64,000 nucleotides of DNA from Macrostomum hystrix (Eukaryota; Platyhelminthes; Macrostomidae). The stretch covers positions 6,777,501 to 6,841,500 of the forward strand of contig CATNEN010000029.1 of NCBI GenBank assembly GCA_950097015.1, written 5' to 3'. Below the pieces are notes generated by a model. The model was not told where the DNA came from. It did not search any database and saw nothing but the letters and a program-made list of their open reading frames with translations. Position numbers and translations under genes: made by a program. Every line of letters begins with the position of its first letter. Position 1 is the first letter of the stretch. This document shows positions 36,201 through 47,675 of the stretch, piece by piece.

Positions 36201-37255
36201 CTCCTGGAATCTCATTCCCCACAGCAGTCTCCTGGAATCTCATTCCCCACAGAGCAGTCTCCTGGAATCTCATTCCCCACAGCAGTCTCCTGGAATCTCA
36301 TTCCCCACAGCAGTCTCCTGAAATCTCATTCCCCACAGCAGTCTCCTGGAATCTCATTCCCCACAGCAGTCTCCTGGAATCTCATTCCCCACAGCAGTCT
36401 CCTGGAATCTCATTCCCTACAGCAGTCTCCTGGAATCTCATTCCCCACAGCAGTCTCCTGGAATCTCATTACCCACAGAGCAGTCTCCTGGAATCTCATC
36501 CCACAGAGCAGTCTCCTGGAATCTCATCCCACAGAGCAGTCTCCTGGAATCTCATCCCACAGAGCAGTCTCCTGGAATCTCATCCCACAGAGCAGTCTCC
36601 TGGAATCTCATCCCGCAGAGCAGTCTCCTGGAATCTCATCCCACAGAGCAGTCTCCTGGAATCTCATCCCCCGCAGAGCAGTCTCCTGGAATCTCATCCC
36701 ACAGAGCAGTCTCCTGGAATCTCATCCCACAGAGCAGTCTCCTGGAATCTCATCCCCCACAGAGCAATCTCCTGGAATCTCATCCCCCACAGCAGTCTCC
36801 TGGAATCTCATCCCACAGAGCAGTCTCCTGGAATCTCATCCCACAGAGCAGTCTCCTGGAATCTCATCCCACAGAGCAGTCTCCTGGAATCTCATCCCCC
36901 ACAGCAGTCTCCTGGAATCTCATCCCCCACAGCAGTCTCCTGGAATCTCATCCCTCAGAAGGGTCTCTGCAGGCTTGGTCCCAGATTACGAATCTGAACT
37001 CACCCGCAGGTAAAGAAAGAGCGCCACCTTCTTATGTCTGGACAGACCAGAATCCACGTTGATCGAGTCCACGGCCTTGGCGACTTCATGGAGCTGGAAG
37101 TTGTGCTGGCTGATAGTGACAGTCTAGAGGCTGGCCAGGCTATCGCCCAGCGCCTGATGCAGTCTTTAGGCGTTAAGGATGCCGACCTTCTGGCTGGCGC
37201 TTATATGGATATGCTGCTGGACCTGCCGCATGGTGATATCCGAGGTGCTCATTGA
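33297..37255 (+). CDS. CYTH-domain protein, CyaB/class IV adenylate cyclase-like, three exons, apparent 1-nt frameshift
   Basis: Exons: 33297-33418 (phase 2), 35095-35279 and 37010-37255, about 184 residues, the usual length. CYTH proteins fold into a tunnel that binds triphosphates with metal ions; animal members of this CyaB-like group have no settled function, and thiamine triphosphatase is a relative. The start MRNVEIKAKI gives the signature ExExK-like motif (VEIKAK). Then come DTFYKVSSGRLKLREY, YHREDVKGAKLSRF, TRIHVDRVHGLGDFMELEVVL and the C-terminal GAYMDMLL. In exon 2 the homology moves from the first frame (ending SRFNK, about 35213) to the +1 frame (SLVLDPAGLGGILTDALGV), as if one G were extra. 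This is an assembly indel or a real lesion. Both introns are filled by arrays. Confidence 0.87.
33490..35090. repeat. 30/60-bp array filling CYTH intron 1
   Basis: Two alternating 30-bp halves: CTAAGCATCATCCTCCCAG with atccccagttt, and AAAGCACCATTCTCCTTGAT with ccccagtat. About 53 halves. The intron's real 3' end is ctaagcaacatcctcccattgcag, which closely matches the first half. Each repeat therefore looks like a copy of the branch point, pyrimidine tract and acceptor region. Confidence 0.95.
35395..36960. repeat. 25-30-bp array in CYTH intron 2
   Basis: The unit joins AGCAGTCTCCTGGAATCTCA with tcccccacag, about 56 copies, with 2-5 bp length variants (cacacag, ccacagag). Every unit ends in a pyrimidine tract plus CACAG, an acceptor-like word. 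Related to the 38.5-41.3 kb array, which has agtcttactagaatctcatc in place of agtctcctggaatctcatc. Confidence 0.95.
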
Positions 37256-37409
37256 TGTTGCGAATATTGCAATGCTGGCGCGACAGTGGGTACAGAGTTG
37301 ACTGAGATTTGTAACTTTATATGTCGCAACACTTTTCTATTACTGTCTTGCATCCCTTAGATTTAATTAAGATCCTCATTTACCCAATATTACATTTTGT
37401 GGGTCTTCC

Positions 37410-38200
37410 TTCCCACAGATCCCTGTTATCAGAAAATTGTCGGGACACTCCTTCCCACAGATCCCTGTTATCAGAAAATTGTTGGGACACTCCTTCCCAC
37501 AGATCCCTGTTATCAGAAAATTGTTGGGACACTCCTTCCCACAGATCCCTGTTATCAGAAAATTGTTGGGACACTCCTTCCCACAGATCCCTGTTATCAG
37601 AAAATTGTTGGGACACTCCTTCCCACAGATCCCTGTTATCAGAAAATTGTTGGGACACTCCTTCCCACAGATCCCTGTTATCAGAACATTGTCGGGAAAC
37701 TCCTTCCCACAGATCCCTGTTATCAGAAAATTGTTGGGACACTCCTTCCCACAGATCCCTGTTATCAGAAAATTGTCGGGACATTCCTTCCCACAGATCC
37801 CTGTTATCAGAAAATTGTTGGGACACTCCTTCCCACAGATCCCTGTTATCAGAAAATGGTCGGGACACTCCTTCCCACAGATCCCTGTTATCAGAAAATT
37901 GTTAGGACATTCCTTCCCACCGATCCCTGTTATCAGAAAATTGTCGGGACATTCCTTCCCACAGATCCCTGTTATCAGAAAATTGTTAGGACACTCCTTC
38001 CCACCGATCCCTGTTATCAGAAAATTGTTAGGACATTCCTTCCCACAGATCCCTGTTATCAGAAAATTGTTAGGACATTCCTTCCCACAGATCCCTGTTA
38101 TCAGAAAATTGTTGGGACATTCCTTCCCACAGATCCCTGTTATCAGAAAATTGTTAGGACATTCCTTCCCACAGATCCCTGTTATCAGAACATTGTTACG
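37410..38200. repeat. 42-bp array downstream of the CYTH gene
   Basis: The unit joins ACAGATCCCTGTTATCAG, AAAATTGTTGGG and acactccttccc, about 19 copies. Plus-strand open frames of 333 and 293 codons and minus-strand frames come from the period being a multiple of three. Each unit again ends in a pyrimidine tract plus ACAG. Confidence 0.95.
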
Positions 38201-38524
38201 ACCTTCGTTGTTCCTAAAACTTACCCTGCCTTATTTTGCTGTCGCGTGTTTTGTAATGTGCAATGTTTTGACTGCTCTTTTCTTTTCAACGGTTCTGTTG
38301 TTAGTCACAGCGATATAATAAAATTAATGAAATTAAGTTCATACCAGCATCAAATTTCAAGTATTCAACTGAATATGTCTCTGGTGATCATTTTTTAATT
38401 CAATGAACTTTCAGCCTCAGATTCGCAATATACTTTTTTATACTATGCTATACAATATTATACTATACTTTTTTATTCTGCAATGCAACTGCGTTTCAAA
38501 ATCATAGGACTCAATAAAAAGGTT
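38201..38524. other. Short unique spacer between two arrays
   Basis: AT-rich sequence with an AATAAA at about 38513 that could end a long CYTH gene 3' UTR. No gene is seen. Confidence 0.45.
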
Positions 38525-41345
38525 GGTAGAATCTTAACCCCCAGAGCAGTCTTACTAGAATCTCATCCCCCAAAGCAGTCTTACTAGAATCTCATCCCCA
38601 GAGCAGTCTTACAAGAATCTCATTCCCCAGAGCAGTCTTACTAGAATCTCATCCCCCAAAGCAGTCTTACTAGAATCTCACCCGCAGAGCAGTCTTACTA
38701 GAATCTCATCCCCCAAAGCAGTCTTACTAGAATCTCATTCCCCAGAGCAGTCTTACTAGAATCTCAGCCCCCAGAGCAGTCTTACTAGAATCTTATCCCC
38801 AGAGCAGTCTTACTAGAATCTCATCCCCCAAAGCAGTCTTACTAGAATCTCATTCCCCAGAGCAGTCTTACTAGAATCTCAACCCCCAGAGCAGTCTTAC
38901 TAGAATCTCATCCCCCAAAGCAGTACTACAAAAATCTCATCCCCAGAGCAGTCTTACCAGAATCTCATCCCCCAAAGCAGTCTTACTAGAATCTCATCCC
39001 CCAGAGCAGTCTTACTAGAATCTCATCCCCCAAAGCAGTCTTACTAGAATCTCACCCGCAGAGCAGTCTTACTAGAATCTCAACCCCCAGAGCAGTCTTA
39101 CTAGAATCTCAACCCCCAAAGCAGTACTACAAAAATCTCATCCCCAGAGCAGTCTTACTAGAATCTCATCCCCCAAAGCAGTCTTACTAGAATCTCATCC
39201 CCAGAGCAGTCTTACAAGAATCTCATTCCCCAGAGCAGTCTTACTAGAATCTCATCCCCCAAAGCAGTCTTACTAGAATCTCACCCGCAGAGCAGTCTTA
39301 CTAGAATCTCATCCCCCAAAGCAGTCTTACTAGAATCTCATTCCCCAGAGCAGTCTTACTAGAATCTCAGCCCCCAGAGCAGTCTTACTAGAATCTTATC
39401 CCCAGAGCAGTCTTACTAGAATCTCAACCCCCAGAGCAGTCTTACTAGAATCTCATCCCCCAAAGCAGTACTACAAAAATCTCATCCCCAGAGCAGTCTT
39501 ACCAGAATCTCATCCCCCAAAGCAGTCTTACTAGAATCTCATTCCCCAGAGCAGTCTTACTAGAATCTCAACCCCCAGAGCAGTCTTACTAGAATCTCAT
39601 CCCCCAAAGCAGTACTACAAAAATCTCATCCCCAGAGCAGTCTTACCAGAATCTCATCCCCCAAAGCAGTCTTACTAGAATCTCATCCCCCAGAGCAGTC
39701 TTACTAGAATCTCATCCCCCAAAGCAGTCTTACTAGAATCTCACCCGCAGAGCAGTCTTACTAGAATCTCAACCCCCAGAGCAGTCTTACTAGAATCTCA
39801 ACCCCCAAAGCAGTACTACAAAAATCTCATCCCCAGAGCAGTCTTACTAGAATCTCATCCCCCAAAGCAGTACTACAAAAATCTCATCCCCAGAGCAGTC
39901 TTACTAGAATCTCATCCCCCAAAGCAGTACTACAAAAATCTCATCCCCAGAGCAGTCTTACTAGAATCTCATCCCCCAAAGCAGTCTTACTAGAATCTGA
40001 ACCCCCAGAGCAGTCTTACTAGAATCTCAACCCCCAAAAGCAGTCTTACTAGAATCTCAACCCCCAGAGCAGTCTTACTAGAATCTCATCCCCCAAAGCA
40101 GTACTACAAAAATCTCATCCCCAGAGCAGTCTTACTAGAATCTCATCCCCCAAAGCAGTACTACAAAAATCTCATCCCCCAAAGCAGTCTTACTAGAATC
40201 TCACCCCCAGAGCAGTCTTACTAGAATCTCATCCCCCAGAGCAGTCTTACTAGAATCTCATCCCCCAGAGCAGTCTTACTAGAATCTCATCCCCCAGAGC
40301 AGTCTTACTAGAATCTCATCCCCCAAAGCAGTACTACAAAAAACTCATCCCCAGAGCAGTCTTACTAGAATCTCATCCCCCAAAGCAGTCTTACTAGAAT
40401 CTGAACCCCCAGAGCAGTCTTACTAGAATCTCATCCCCCAAAGCAGTCTTACTAGAATCTCACCCCCAGAGCAGTCTTACTAGAATCTCATCCCCCAGAG
40501 CAGTCTTACTAGAATCTCATCCCCCAGAGCAGTCTTACTAGAATCTCATCCCCCAGAGCAGTCTTACTAGAATCTCATCCCCCAAAGCAGTACTACAAAA
40601 ATCTCATCCCCAGAGCATTCTTACTAGAGTCTCATCCCCCAAAGCAGTACTACAAAAATCTCATCCCCAGAGCAGTCTTACTAGAATCTCATCCCCCAAA
40701 GCAGTACTACAAAAATCTCATCCCCAAAGCAGTCTTACTTGAATCTCATCCCCCAAAGCAGTACTACAAAAATCTCATCCCCAGAGCAGTCTTACTAGAA
40801 TCTCATCCCCCAAAGCAGTACTACAAAAATCTCATCCCCAAAGCAGTCTTACTTGAATCTCATCCCCCAAAGCAGTACTACAAAAATCTCATCCCCAGAG
40901 CAGTCTTACTAGAATCTCATCCCCCAAAGCAGTCTTACTATAATCTCAACCCCCAGAGCAGTCTTACTATAATCTCAACCCCCAGAGCAGTCTTACTATA
41001 ATCTCAACCCCCAGAGCAGTCTTACTAGAATCTCAACCCCCAAAGCAGTACTACAAAAATCTCATCCCCAGAGCAGTCTTACTAGAATCTCATCCCCCAA
41101 AGCAGTACTACAAAAATCTCATCCCCAGAGCAGTCTTACTAGAATCTCATCCCCCAAAGCAGTCTTACTAGAATCTGAACCCCCAGAGCAGTCTTACTAG
41201 AATCTCATCCCCCAAAGCAGTCTTACTAGAATCTTATCCCCCAAAGCAGTCTTACTAGAATCTCATCCCCCAGAGATCTTACTAGAATCTCATCTCCCAG
41301 AGATCTTACTAGAATCTCATCCCCCAGAGCAGTCTCCTGAAATCT
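38525..41345. repeat. 28-29-bp minisatellite with block duplications, intergenic
   Basis: The unit joins AGCAGTCTTACTAGAATCTC and atcccccag, about 98 copies, mixed with a second type, AAAGCAGTACTACAAAAATC. A run of variants at about 38593-38960 (acaagaatc, acccgcag, agcccccag, cttatcccc) recurs in the same order at about 39195-39500, a block duplication of about 600 bp. The two unit types often alternate after 39.8 kb. Confidence 0.95.
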
Positions 41346-41769
41346 CAATCTAAGGCTTCATGCTATAAGCAAAGCCTACTCAATTTTCCCAGCATAATGG
41401 TTGTATGAACTCTAGAATGTCTGTGATTTCCACTATGGTCTTTAACACTGCGCAGGCTAACTACTAGAAAGAACTAATTAAATGTTAGCCTCTCATTAGC
41501 TTGCGCTCTCGTCACCAGTCGTGCTGACTGTGCGTCATACAGTCACCGAGTCACATGGGAATTCCTGCTCGCATTTTTCGCCTTTTGCGTACGCCTGGCT
41601 GGCAGTTGGCCCGCAATGCGCGTCTCCGCCACTGCTACGGAGAGAAATGTTGTTTGTGGGGCCAGTAAACATTGCATTCACTTTCTTCCGGCTGTGCGAA
41701 TAATATTAACGGGCTCGACATGCTGTTAGTGCCACTTGGCTTCTATACTTACTGCCCTTAGCTTAGGAA
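41346..41769. other. Rab gene upstream region
   Basis: Unique sequence of mixed composition between the array and the Rab start codon. It should contain the Rab promoter or 5' UTR; no TATA box is obvious. Confidence 0.4.
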
Positions 41770-44700
41770 ATGACTTCAGAAGGTTACGACAGATTCAAAA
41801 TAGTGCTGCTAGGCGAGAGCTCCGTTGGCAAGACCTGTCTACTTCGGCGACTGGTGGATGAAACATTCACACCGCAAACTGTTAGCACAATTGGTGAGGC
41901 TTGTCTACTTTTCTAAAGAATCTGCTCAATCAGATTGTCTACTTTTCGATAGAATCTGCTCAATCAGATTGTCTACTTTTCTTTAGAATCTGCTCAATCA
42001 GATTGTCTACTTTTCTTTAGAATCTGCTCAATCAGATTGTCTACTTTTCTAAAGAATCTGCTCAATCAGATTGTCTACTTTTCTTTAGAATCTGCTCAAT
42101 CAGATTGTCTACTTTTCTTTAGAATCTGCTCAATCAGATTGTCTACTTTTCTTTAGAATCTGCTCAATCAGATTGTCTACTTTTCTTTAGAATCTGCTCA
42201 ATCAGATTGTCTACTTTTCTTTAGAATCTGCTCAATCAGATTGTCTACTTTTCTAAAGAATCTGCTCAATCAGATTTTCTACTTTTCTTTAGAATCTGCT
42301 CAATCAGATTGTCTACTTTTCTTTAGAATCTGCTCAATCAGATTGTCTACTTTTCTAAAGAATCTGCTCAATCAGATTGTCTACTTTTCTTTAGAATCTG
42401 CTCAATCAGATTGTCTACTTTTCTTTAGAATCTGCTCAATCAGATTGTCTACTTTTCTTTAGAATCTGCTCAATCAGATTGTCTACTTTTCTAAAGAATC
42501 TGCTCAATCAGATTGTCTACTTTTCTTTAGAATCTGCTCAATCAGATTGTCTACTTTTCTAAAGAATCTGCTCAATCAGATTTTCTACTTTTCTTTAGAA
42601 TCTGCTCAATCAGATTGTCTACTTTTCTAAAGAATCTGCTCAATCAGATTGTCTACTTTTTTTTAGAATCTGCTCAATCAGATTGTCTACTTCTTTATAG
42701 AATCTGCTCAATCAGATTGTCTACTTTTCTTTAGAATCTGCTCAATCAGATTGTCTACTTTTCTAAAGAATCTGCTCAATCAGATTGTCTACTTTTCTAA
42801 AGAATCTGCTCAATCAGATTGTCTACTTTTCTAAAGAATCTGCTCAATCAGATTGTCTACTTTTCGATAGAATCTGCTCAATCAGATTGTCTACTTTTCT
42901 ATAGACTCTGCTCACTCAGACTGTCATTTTTATGTTCTATATCAACTTGAAGAGCTATTGCTTTAAACTGAATTGTAGGAGTCGACTTCAGAAGAAAGAA
43001 GTTTATAATACACAACAGAGGCATTGAACTAGAAATCTGGTCAGTGAGAACTATGATAATGTTATGTGACTATAGACTTTTTTTTAATGTATTCTCCTAA
43101 ATGTTAGGGACACAGCTGGTCAAGAGAAGTTTCGGACCATAACTTCATTTCAATATCGAAACGCGAGGGTAAGGATCTGGACTTATGTACGTGTTTGTTA
43201 TGAATCGAAATGAAATAAAGTGTAGCATGAGATTGCGTTAATTGAATTCAGGGCATCCTGCTAGTCTACGATATCACCAATCGACTGTCATTTGAACGAA
43301 TGCGCAACTACTGGCTAAGAAGCATAAGCGAGGCAAGTTAAATTTATTTGGAATTAGATATTTTAGCATTGCTACTTACGCACAGTCAGTAGTTTAGTGC
43401 GCGCATCCAAAAGGCTAGACTTTCTGTGTTTAAATTATAAAATGAAAGGAAATTTCAGCACGCGGGAGAGGACCACCTGATTCCCGTGTTCCTGGCTGGC
43501 AACAAGCTCGACCTGGTCAATAATAGGCAGGTGTCGCACGCTGAAGGACATCAGGTAAGTCGGTTGATGCAGGAAGCGGTTGACAGACTGAAGCTTGAAT
43601 CCCCGAAGACTTCTAGTCCCATTGTTTGCCTGCCAGGGTAGTTTATTGTGAGTATAAGCGGCGTCAACCCGACTTATGTCTAGCCATACCAATCATCCAA
43701 GTTCTCCATTATTACCAGCTACAGCTAGCTGGCTTCCGTTCCGGTTTAGTTATCCCATGGATTATGCATGGAAGCACAGGGCGGTGGTTAAACATGCGGT
43801 AGAAAAAATGAGCAAACAGCTAAACAGCTCTCCGCTTCCGACTCAGTCACTTTGCGTAGAATTATGAAACTTTAGTACTCTTCGTTTTTTCTTAGTACAC
43901 TTTTATGATAATATATATACGCGAGAATGTTAGTTACGTGTCACCCGTTCAAAAAAACTGTAAAAGTACATCCGTTAACAGCAACTTAAGACCCGAAATT
44001 TGTTTTCTGACTTTTATATATTTTATAACCTACTTTCTCTGAAAGAACAAGTAAGCAGTAAAAGTACATCCATCACAACAACAACTTCCTCCTTTTTTAA
44101 CAGCGCATTACTTTCTTTTTTTTATCAGTACATCAGTAAGAAAGTGTACATTTATTGTACATCAATCACCTTCCATTTACGATGCGTCCAATTATACTTT
44201 TTCCATAAATGCTCATTGTAGGCGCATGTAAGCTGCAGTGCCTATGATTTCTTTGAGACCAGCTCAAAAACTGGCGAGAATGTGCAAGCCCTATTTTCTG
44301 CGCTGGCTGCCGCAATGTTCTCAACGTGGAAGGTGAGTATTGCACTGTTATGCGCTATACTGTTATACCACAGATTCTGGAAATCCTGGGATTCTGGGAA
44401 TCCTGAGGTTCCGGGAATCCAGAGATTCTGGAAATCCTGAGGTTCCGGGAATCCAGAGATTCTAGGAATCCAGAGATTCTAGGAATCCAGAGATTCTAGG
44501 AATCCAGAGATTCTAGGAATCCAGAGATTCTAGGAATCCAGAGATTCTAGGAATCCAGAGATTCTAGGAATCCAGAGATTCTAGGAATCCAGAGATTCTA
44601 GGAATCCAGAGATTCTAGGAATCCAGAGATTCTAGGAATCCAGAGATTCTAGGAATCCAGAGATTCTAGGAATCCAGAGATTCTAGGAATCCAGAGATTC

Positions 44701-45256
44701 TAGGAATCCAGAGATTCTAGGAATCCAGAGATTCTAGGAATCCAGAGATTCTAGGAATCCTGAGATTCTAGGAATCCAGAGATTCTCGGAATACAGAGAT
44801 GCTAGGAATACAGAGATGCTAGGAATACAGATACAGTCTCATTTCTCCGCTGTCTCATCTCTTCGCTACCTCATCTCTTCCCTGTCTCATCTCCCCCTGT
44901 CTCCTCTCTCCTGTCTCATCTCTCCCCTGTCTCATCTCTCCCGTGTCTCATCTCTCCCCTGTCTCATCTTTTGTGGTTCTCTCCGTGGCCCGCACACTAA
45001 TAAGTTTGCCGAACCTGCAGTCTAGCCTAACCTTTTTAGGTGTAGTTTCTTACAAATGTCGGCTAGCACTTTAGAAGTTAATGGAAGATTTTGCTAGTAG
45101 GAGTCGAGACTTCCATGCAATCTTCTATTATTTCCTGCAGCCCCTGCTTTGCGCACCGCCCGTGGCAATCGATGGCGTCTGTGTCGACTCGCGGGCAGCT
45201 GGGCCGGCGGCAACTGCCGTTATCGTTGCCGGGAAGAAGAAAAAAATAAGGAAACA

Positions 45257-45291
<35 letters not shown>

Positions 45292-45395
45292 GGGTGCAGC
45301 ATGCGCCAGTGGATCGCAGCGTCAGCTTTCAGCTGCACAATCTGGCGCCTCCTGTTAGCCCGCCGGAGAAATCCGCTTGCTGTAAAACCGGCTGA
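41770..45395 (+). CDS. Rab-family small GTPase, seven exons
   Basis: Exons: 41770-41893, 42979-43039, 43108-43168, 43252-43332, 43459-43554, 44222-44332 and 45141-45395, totalling 262 residues. Rab GTPases recruit effectors for vesicle transport on membranes. Nucleotide-binding motifs are complete: P-loop GESSVGKT, the conserved switch-I threonine in TVSTIGVDF, WDTAGQEKF, NKLD and the base-contacting TSSKT. WDTAGQEKFRTIT is Rab-type; the usual YYR that follows is changed to QYRNA. The hypervariable tail is long (about 80 residues), with KKKKIRKQK and a Q10 run, and ends in CCKTG, which offers two cysteines for geranylgeranylation, unusually followed by three residues. Exon 4 ends with GAG|GCAAGT, a GC donor. 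Introns 1 and 6 carry arrays; introns 2-5 do not. I cannot place it in a named Rab subfamily. Confidence 0.93.
41905..42930. repeat. 34-bp array filling Rab intron 1
   Basis: The unit joins ATTGTCTACTTTTCTTTAG and AATCTGCTCAATCAG, about 30 copies. It starts about 10 nt after the donor. Both halves end in YAG after a pyrimidine-rich stretch, so each unit contains two acceptor-like words. The word TGTCTACTT also occurs in exon 1 at about 41837. Confidence 0.96.
44375..44825. repeat. 17-bp array in Rab intron 6
   Basis: The unit is ATTCTAGGAATCCAGAG, about 26 copies; the central copies are identical. A short pyrimidine-rich run (tctcatctctcccctg type, 44830-44980) follows it. Confidence 0.96.
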
Positions 45396-45544
45396 CGCTT
45401 GTTATCTACTGTCCATGGACTAGGGAAGTCGTCACACCCACCCTGATTTCTCAACCAGCTGATACTGGTAACCAATTTACAGCAGGACGAACTGCATAAG
45501 TTGGGTATTAAGTAGTCTTCAAGGTTTTATATTATTAGCTTACA

Positions 45545-45850
45545 GAGGTTGTAGCCAAGGGTTTAGAGCGTCGGACACACGACTTGAAGGTCGGGGGTTC
45601 GATTTCTGATCCCACTGAGTCCTTTAACAAGACACTTAACTGTACTTTGCTTCAGTTCACCCAGCTGTTAAATGGGTTATCAGCATTAGCCTGGGTAATT
45701 GAGGATAGGTGTGGCGTCCCCCCCCAGTCCATGGACTGAACAGCTGTACACAGCCTTCAGATGCGCCGCGCAATAGCTGCGGCTGTGCTGTCAGCTGCAC
45801 AATTGTCCCAATGGAGGCAGGTGCAATTAGTTTAGGCTGAGAATCGAACT
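45545..45850 (+). mobile_element. tRNA-derived SINE, family B, copy 3 (most complete)
   Basis: Head: TAGCCAAGGGTTTAGAGCG (box A region) and GGTCGGGGGTTCGATTTC (box B). Body: CAAGACACTTAAC and TCAGTTCACCCAGCTG, words that resemble central domains shared by several invertebrate SINE families. Then CAGTCCATGGACTG (45725-45738), CAGCTGTACA, and the tail GCGGCTGTGCTGTCAG and TTGTCCCAATGG. A fragment with GTCCATGGAC at about 45411 suggests a second, broken copy just upstream. Confidence 0.75.
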
Positions 45851-46029
45851 ACCGACCTCACACTCAGAAGTTTGATGCTGTAACCACTAGGCTTACAAGC
45901 TTGCAAGATAGTACTCGTATTAGAAATTCCTAAATTTCTGTCGATTCTGTTGATTTCCACACCTTTTAAACAGTCCCTGAGTTTATAGATTTGTACTTGT
46001 TCTAATTATTTGCAGATTCATAGAATTTA

Positions 46030-46455
46030 CTGATTTAAATAATCGGCTGATTCCTAGACTTCACCGATTCCTAGAATCCACTGATTCCTAGAATCCACCG
46101 ATTCCTAGAATTCACCGATTCCTAGAATTCACCGATTCCTAGAATCCACTGATTCCTAGAATCCACCGATTCCTAGAATTCACCGATTCCTAGAATCCAC
46201 CGATTCCTAGAATCCACCGATTCCTAGAATCCACCGATTCCTAGAATCCACCGATTCCTAGAATTCACCGATTCCTAGAATCCACCGATTCCTAGAATTC
46301 ACCGATTCCTAGAATCCACGGATTCCCAGAATTCACCGATTCCTAGAATCCACCGATTCCTAGAATTCACCGATTCCTAGAATCCACGGATTCCTAGACT
46401 TCACAGTTTCCTAGAATCCACCGATTCCAAGAATCCACGGATTCCTAGAATTCAC
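46030..46455. repeat. 17-bp intergenic array
   Basis: The unit is ATTCCTAGAATCCACCG with frequent aattcaccg variants, about 25 copies. It passes directly into the next 17-bp array with no break in period. Confidence 0.95.
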
Positions 46456-46790
46456 CGATTCCTTGGACTCACAGATTCCTTGGACTCACAGATTCCTTGG
46501 ACTCACAGATTCCTTGGACTCACAGATTCCTTGGACTCACAGATTCCCTGGATTCACAGATTCCTTGGACTCACAGATTCCTTGGACTCACAGATTCCCT
46601 GGATTCACAGATTCCTTGGACTCACAGATTCCTTGGACTCACAGATTCCTTGGATTCACAGATTCCTTGGACTCACAGATTCCTTGGACTCGCAGATTCC
46701 TTGGATTCACAGATTCCTTGGATTCACAGATTCCTTGGACTCACAGATTCCTTGGACTCACAGATTCCTTGGATTTACAGTTTCCTAGAA
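46456..46790. repeat. 17-bp intergenic array, second type
   Basis: The unit is ATTCCTTGGACTCACAG, about 20 copies. It continues in register from the previous array, so it looks like a mutated unit of that array that later expanded. Confidence 0.95.
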
Positions 46791-47675
46791 TCCACAGATT
46801 CTTTTAATTTACGTCTAATACGCTCGTAACCTACGTCGATCGGTATTTCAGATATTTTGTGTATTGTGTAGTTAATGTATTACATGTATGTTTTTAGTTG
46901 TATTTTGTCTTAATCATACTTATCATGTGCTCTTCCCTGCATTGTTCTGATTTAAATTACATAGGTTTGTGATATTTTAATCCTCTCAACGGCTTTTAAA
47001 TGTAATTAAAAAACGAATTTCTATTTCATTGTTTTGGTACTTATGATGAGCAAAGGAATCTTTGTAATCTAGCTTATAAATAAACTACTCACTAGTAGTC
47101 TGTTTGCGAATGTAAAAAAACACCCATAGAATATTTTAGCCTAATGACACACCGCTCAAAGGCACTCGGAAGACACTCGAGCATTCGGTCCTCGCGAATT
47201 TATATTTCAGTCTTCTCTCTATGCTCCGCTGAGATGTAAAAAATCCACCAGAGCAGAAAATGAACCAACCCCCCCTGTCTAGTCGCGCTTGTCTTCGCAC
47301 CATGTGTAGCTCATTGAATATTTCAGTTTGAGCAGTGGTCTGCTCAACTAACATCTCTGCCGCACAGTCCTGTCTCTTCTTATTTAGGCCCTTAAATGTG
47401 CTCCTAGCCCATTGTACTCAGCCTGCAACCATCTGCTCTCTCTCTTTCTCTCTCTTCCTTACCCAGTTTTCTCTTTGGTAGAGCTCGCCAAACTGCTTGG
47501 CTGTTGTCATTGGTTACCGCCTAGGCAGTGAGAGAGAGCCTTCACGCGTTCGCTATCTTTAATAACTGGCTAGTCGGCAGGCTCGCGTCAGTTTGAGTGC
47601 CAATTTGATAATTCTGGAAAAAAGTCTATATAATTTAGCTCGATTTATCGACATCGATTCTCAATAAATAAAACA
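46791..47675. other. Spacer and upstream region of the 47.7-kb gene
   Basis: AT-rich DNA, then a more mixed region from 47130. A TATA-like TATATAATTTA lies at about 47628, roughly 45 bp before the ATG at 47676, and may be the core promoter; support is weak. Confidence 0.4.

Noticed and set aside
37397-38398. 333-codon plus-strand frame of LPTDPCYQKIVGT repeats
   Set aside because: By-product of the 42-bp period. Three frames are open at once and there is no unique domain.
38525-41345. CRISPR-like appearance of regularly spaced repeats
   Set aside because: The units are contiguous, with no unique spacers, and the genome is eukaryotic.
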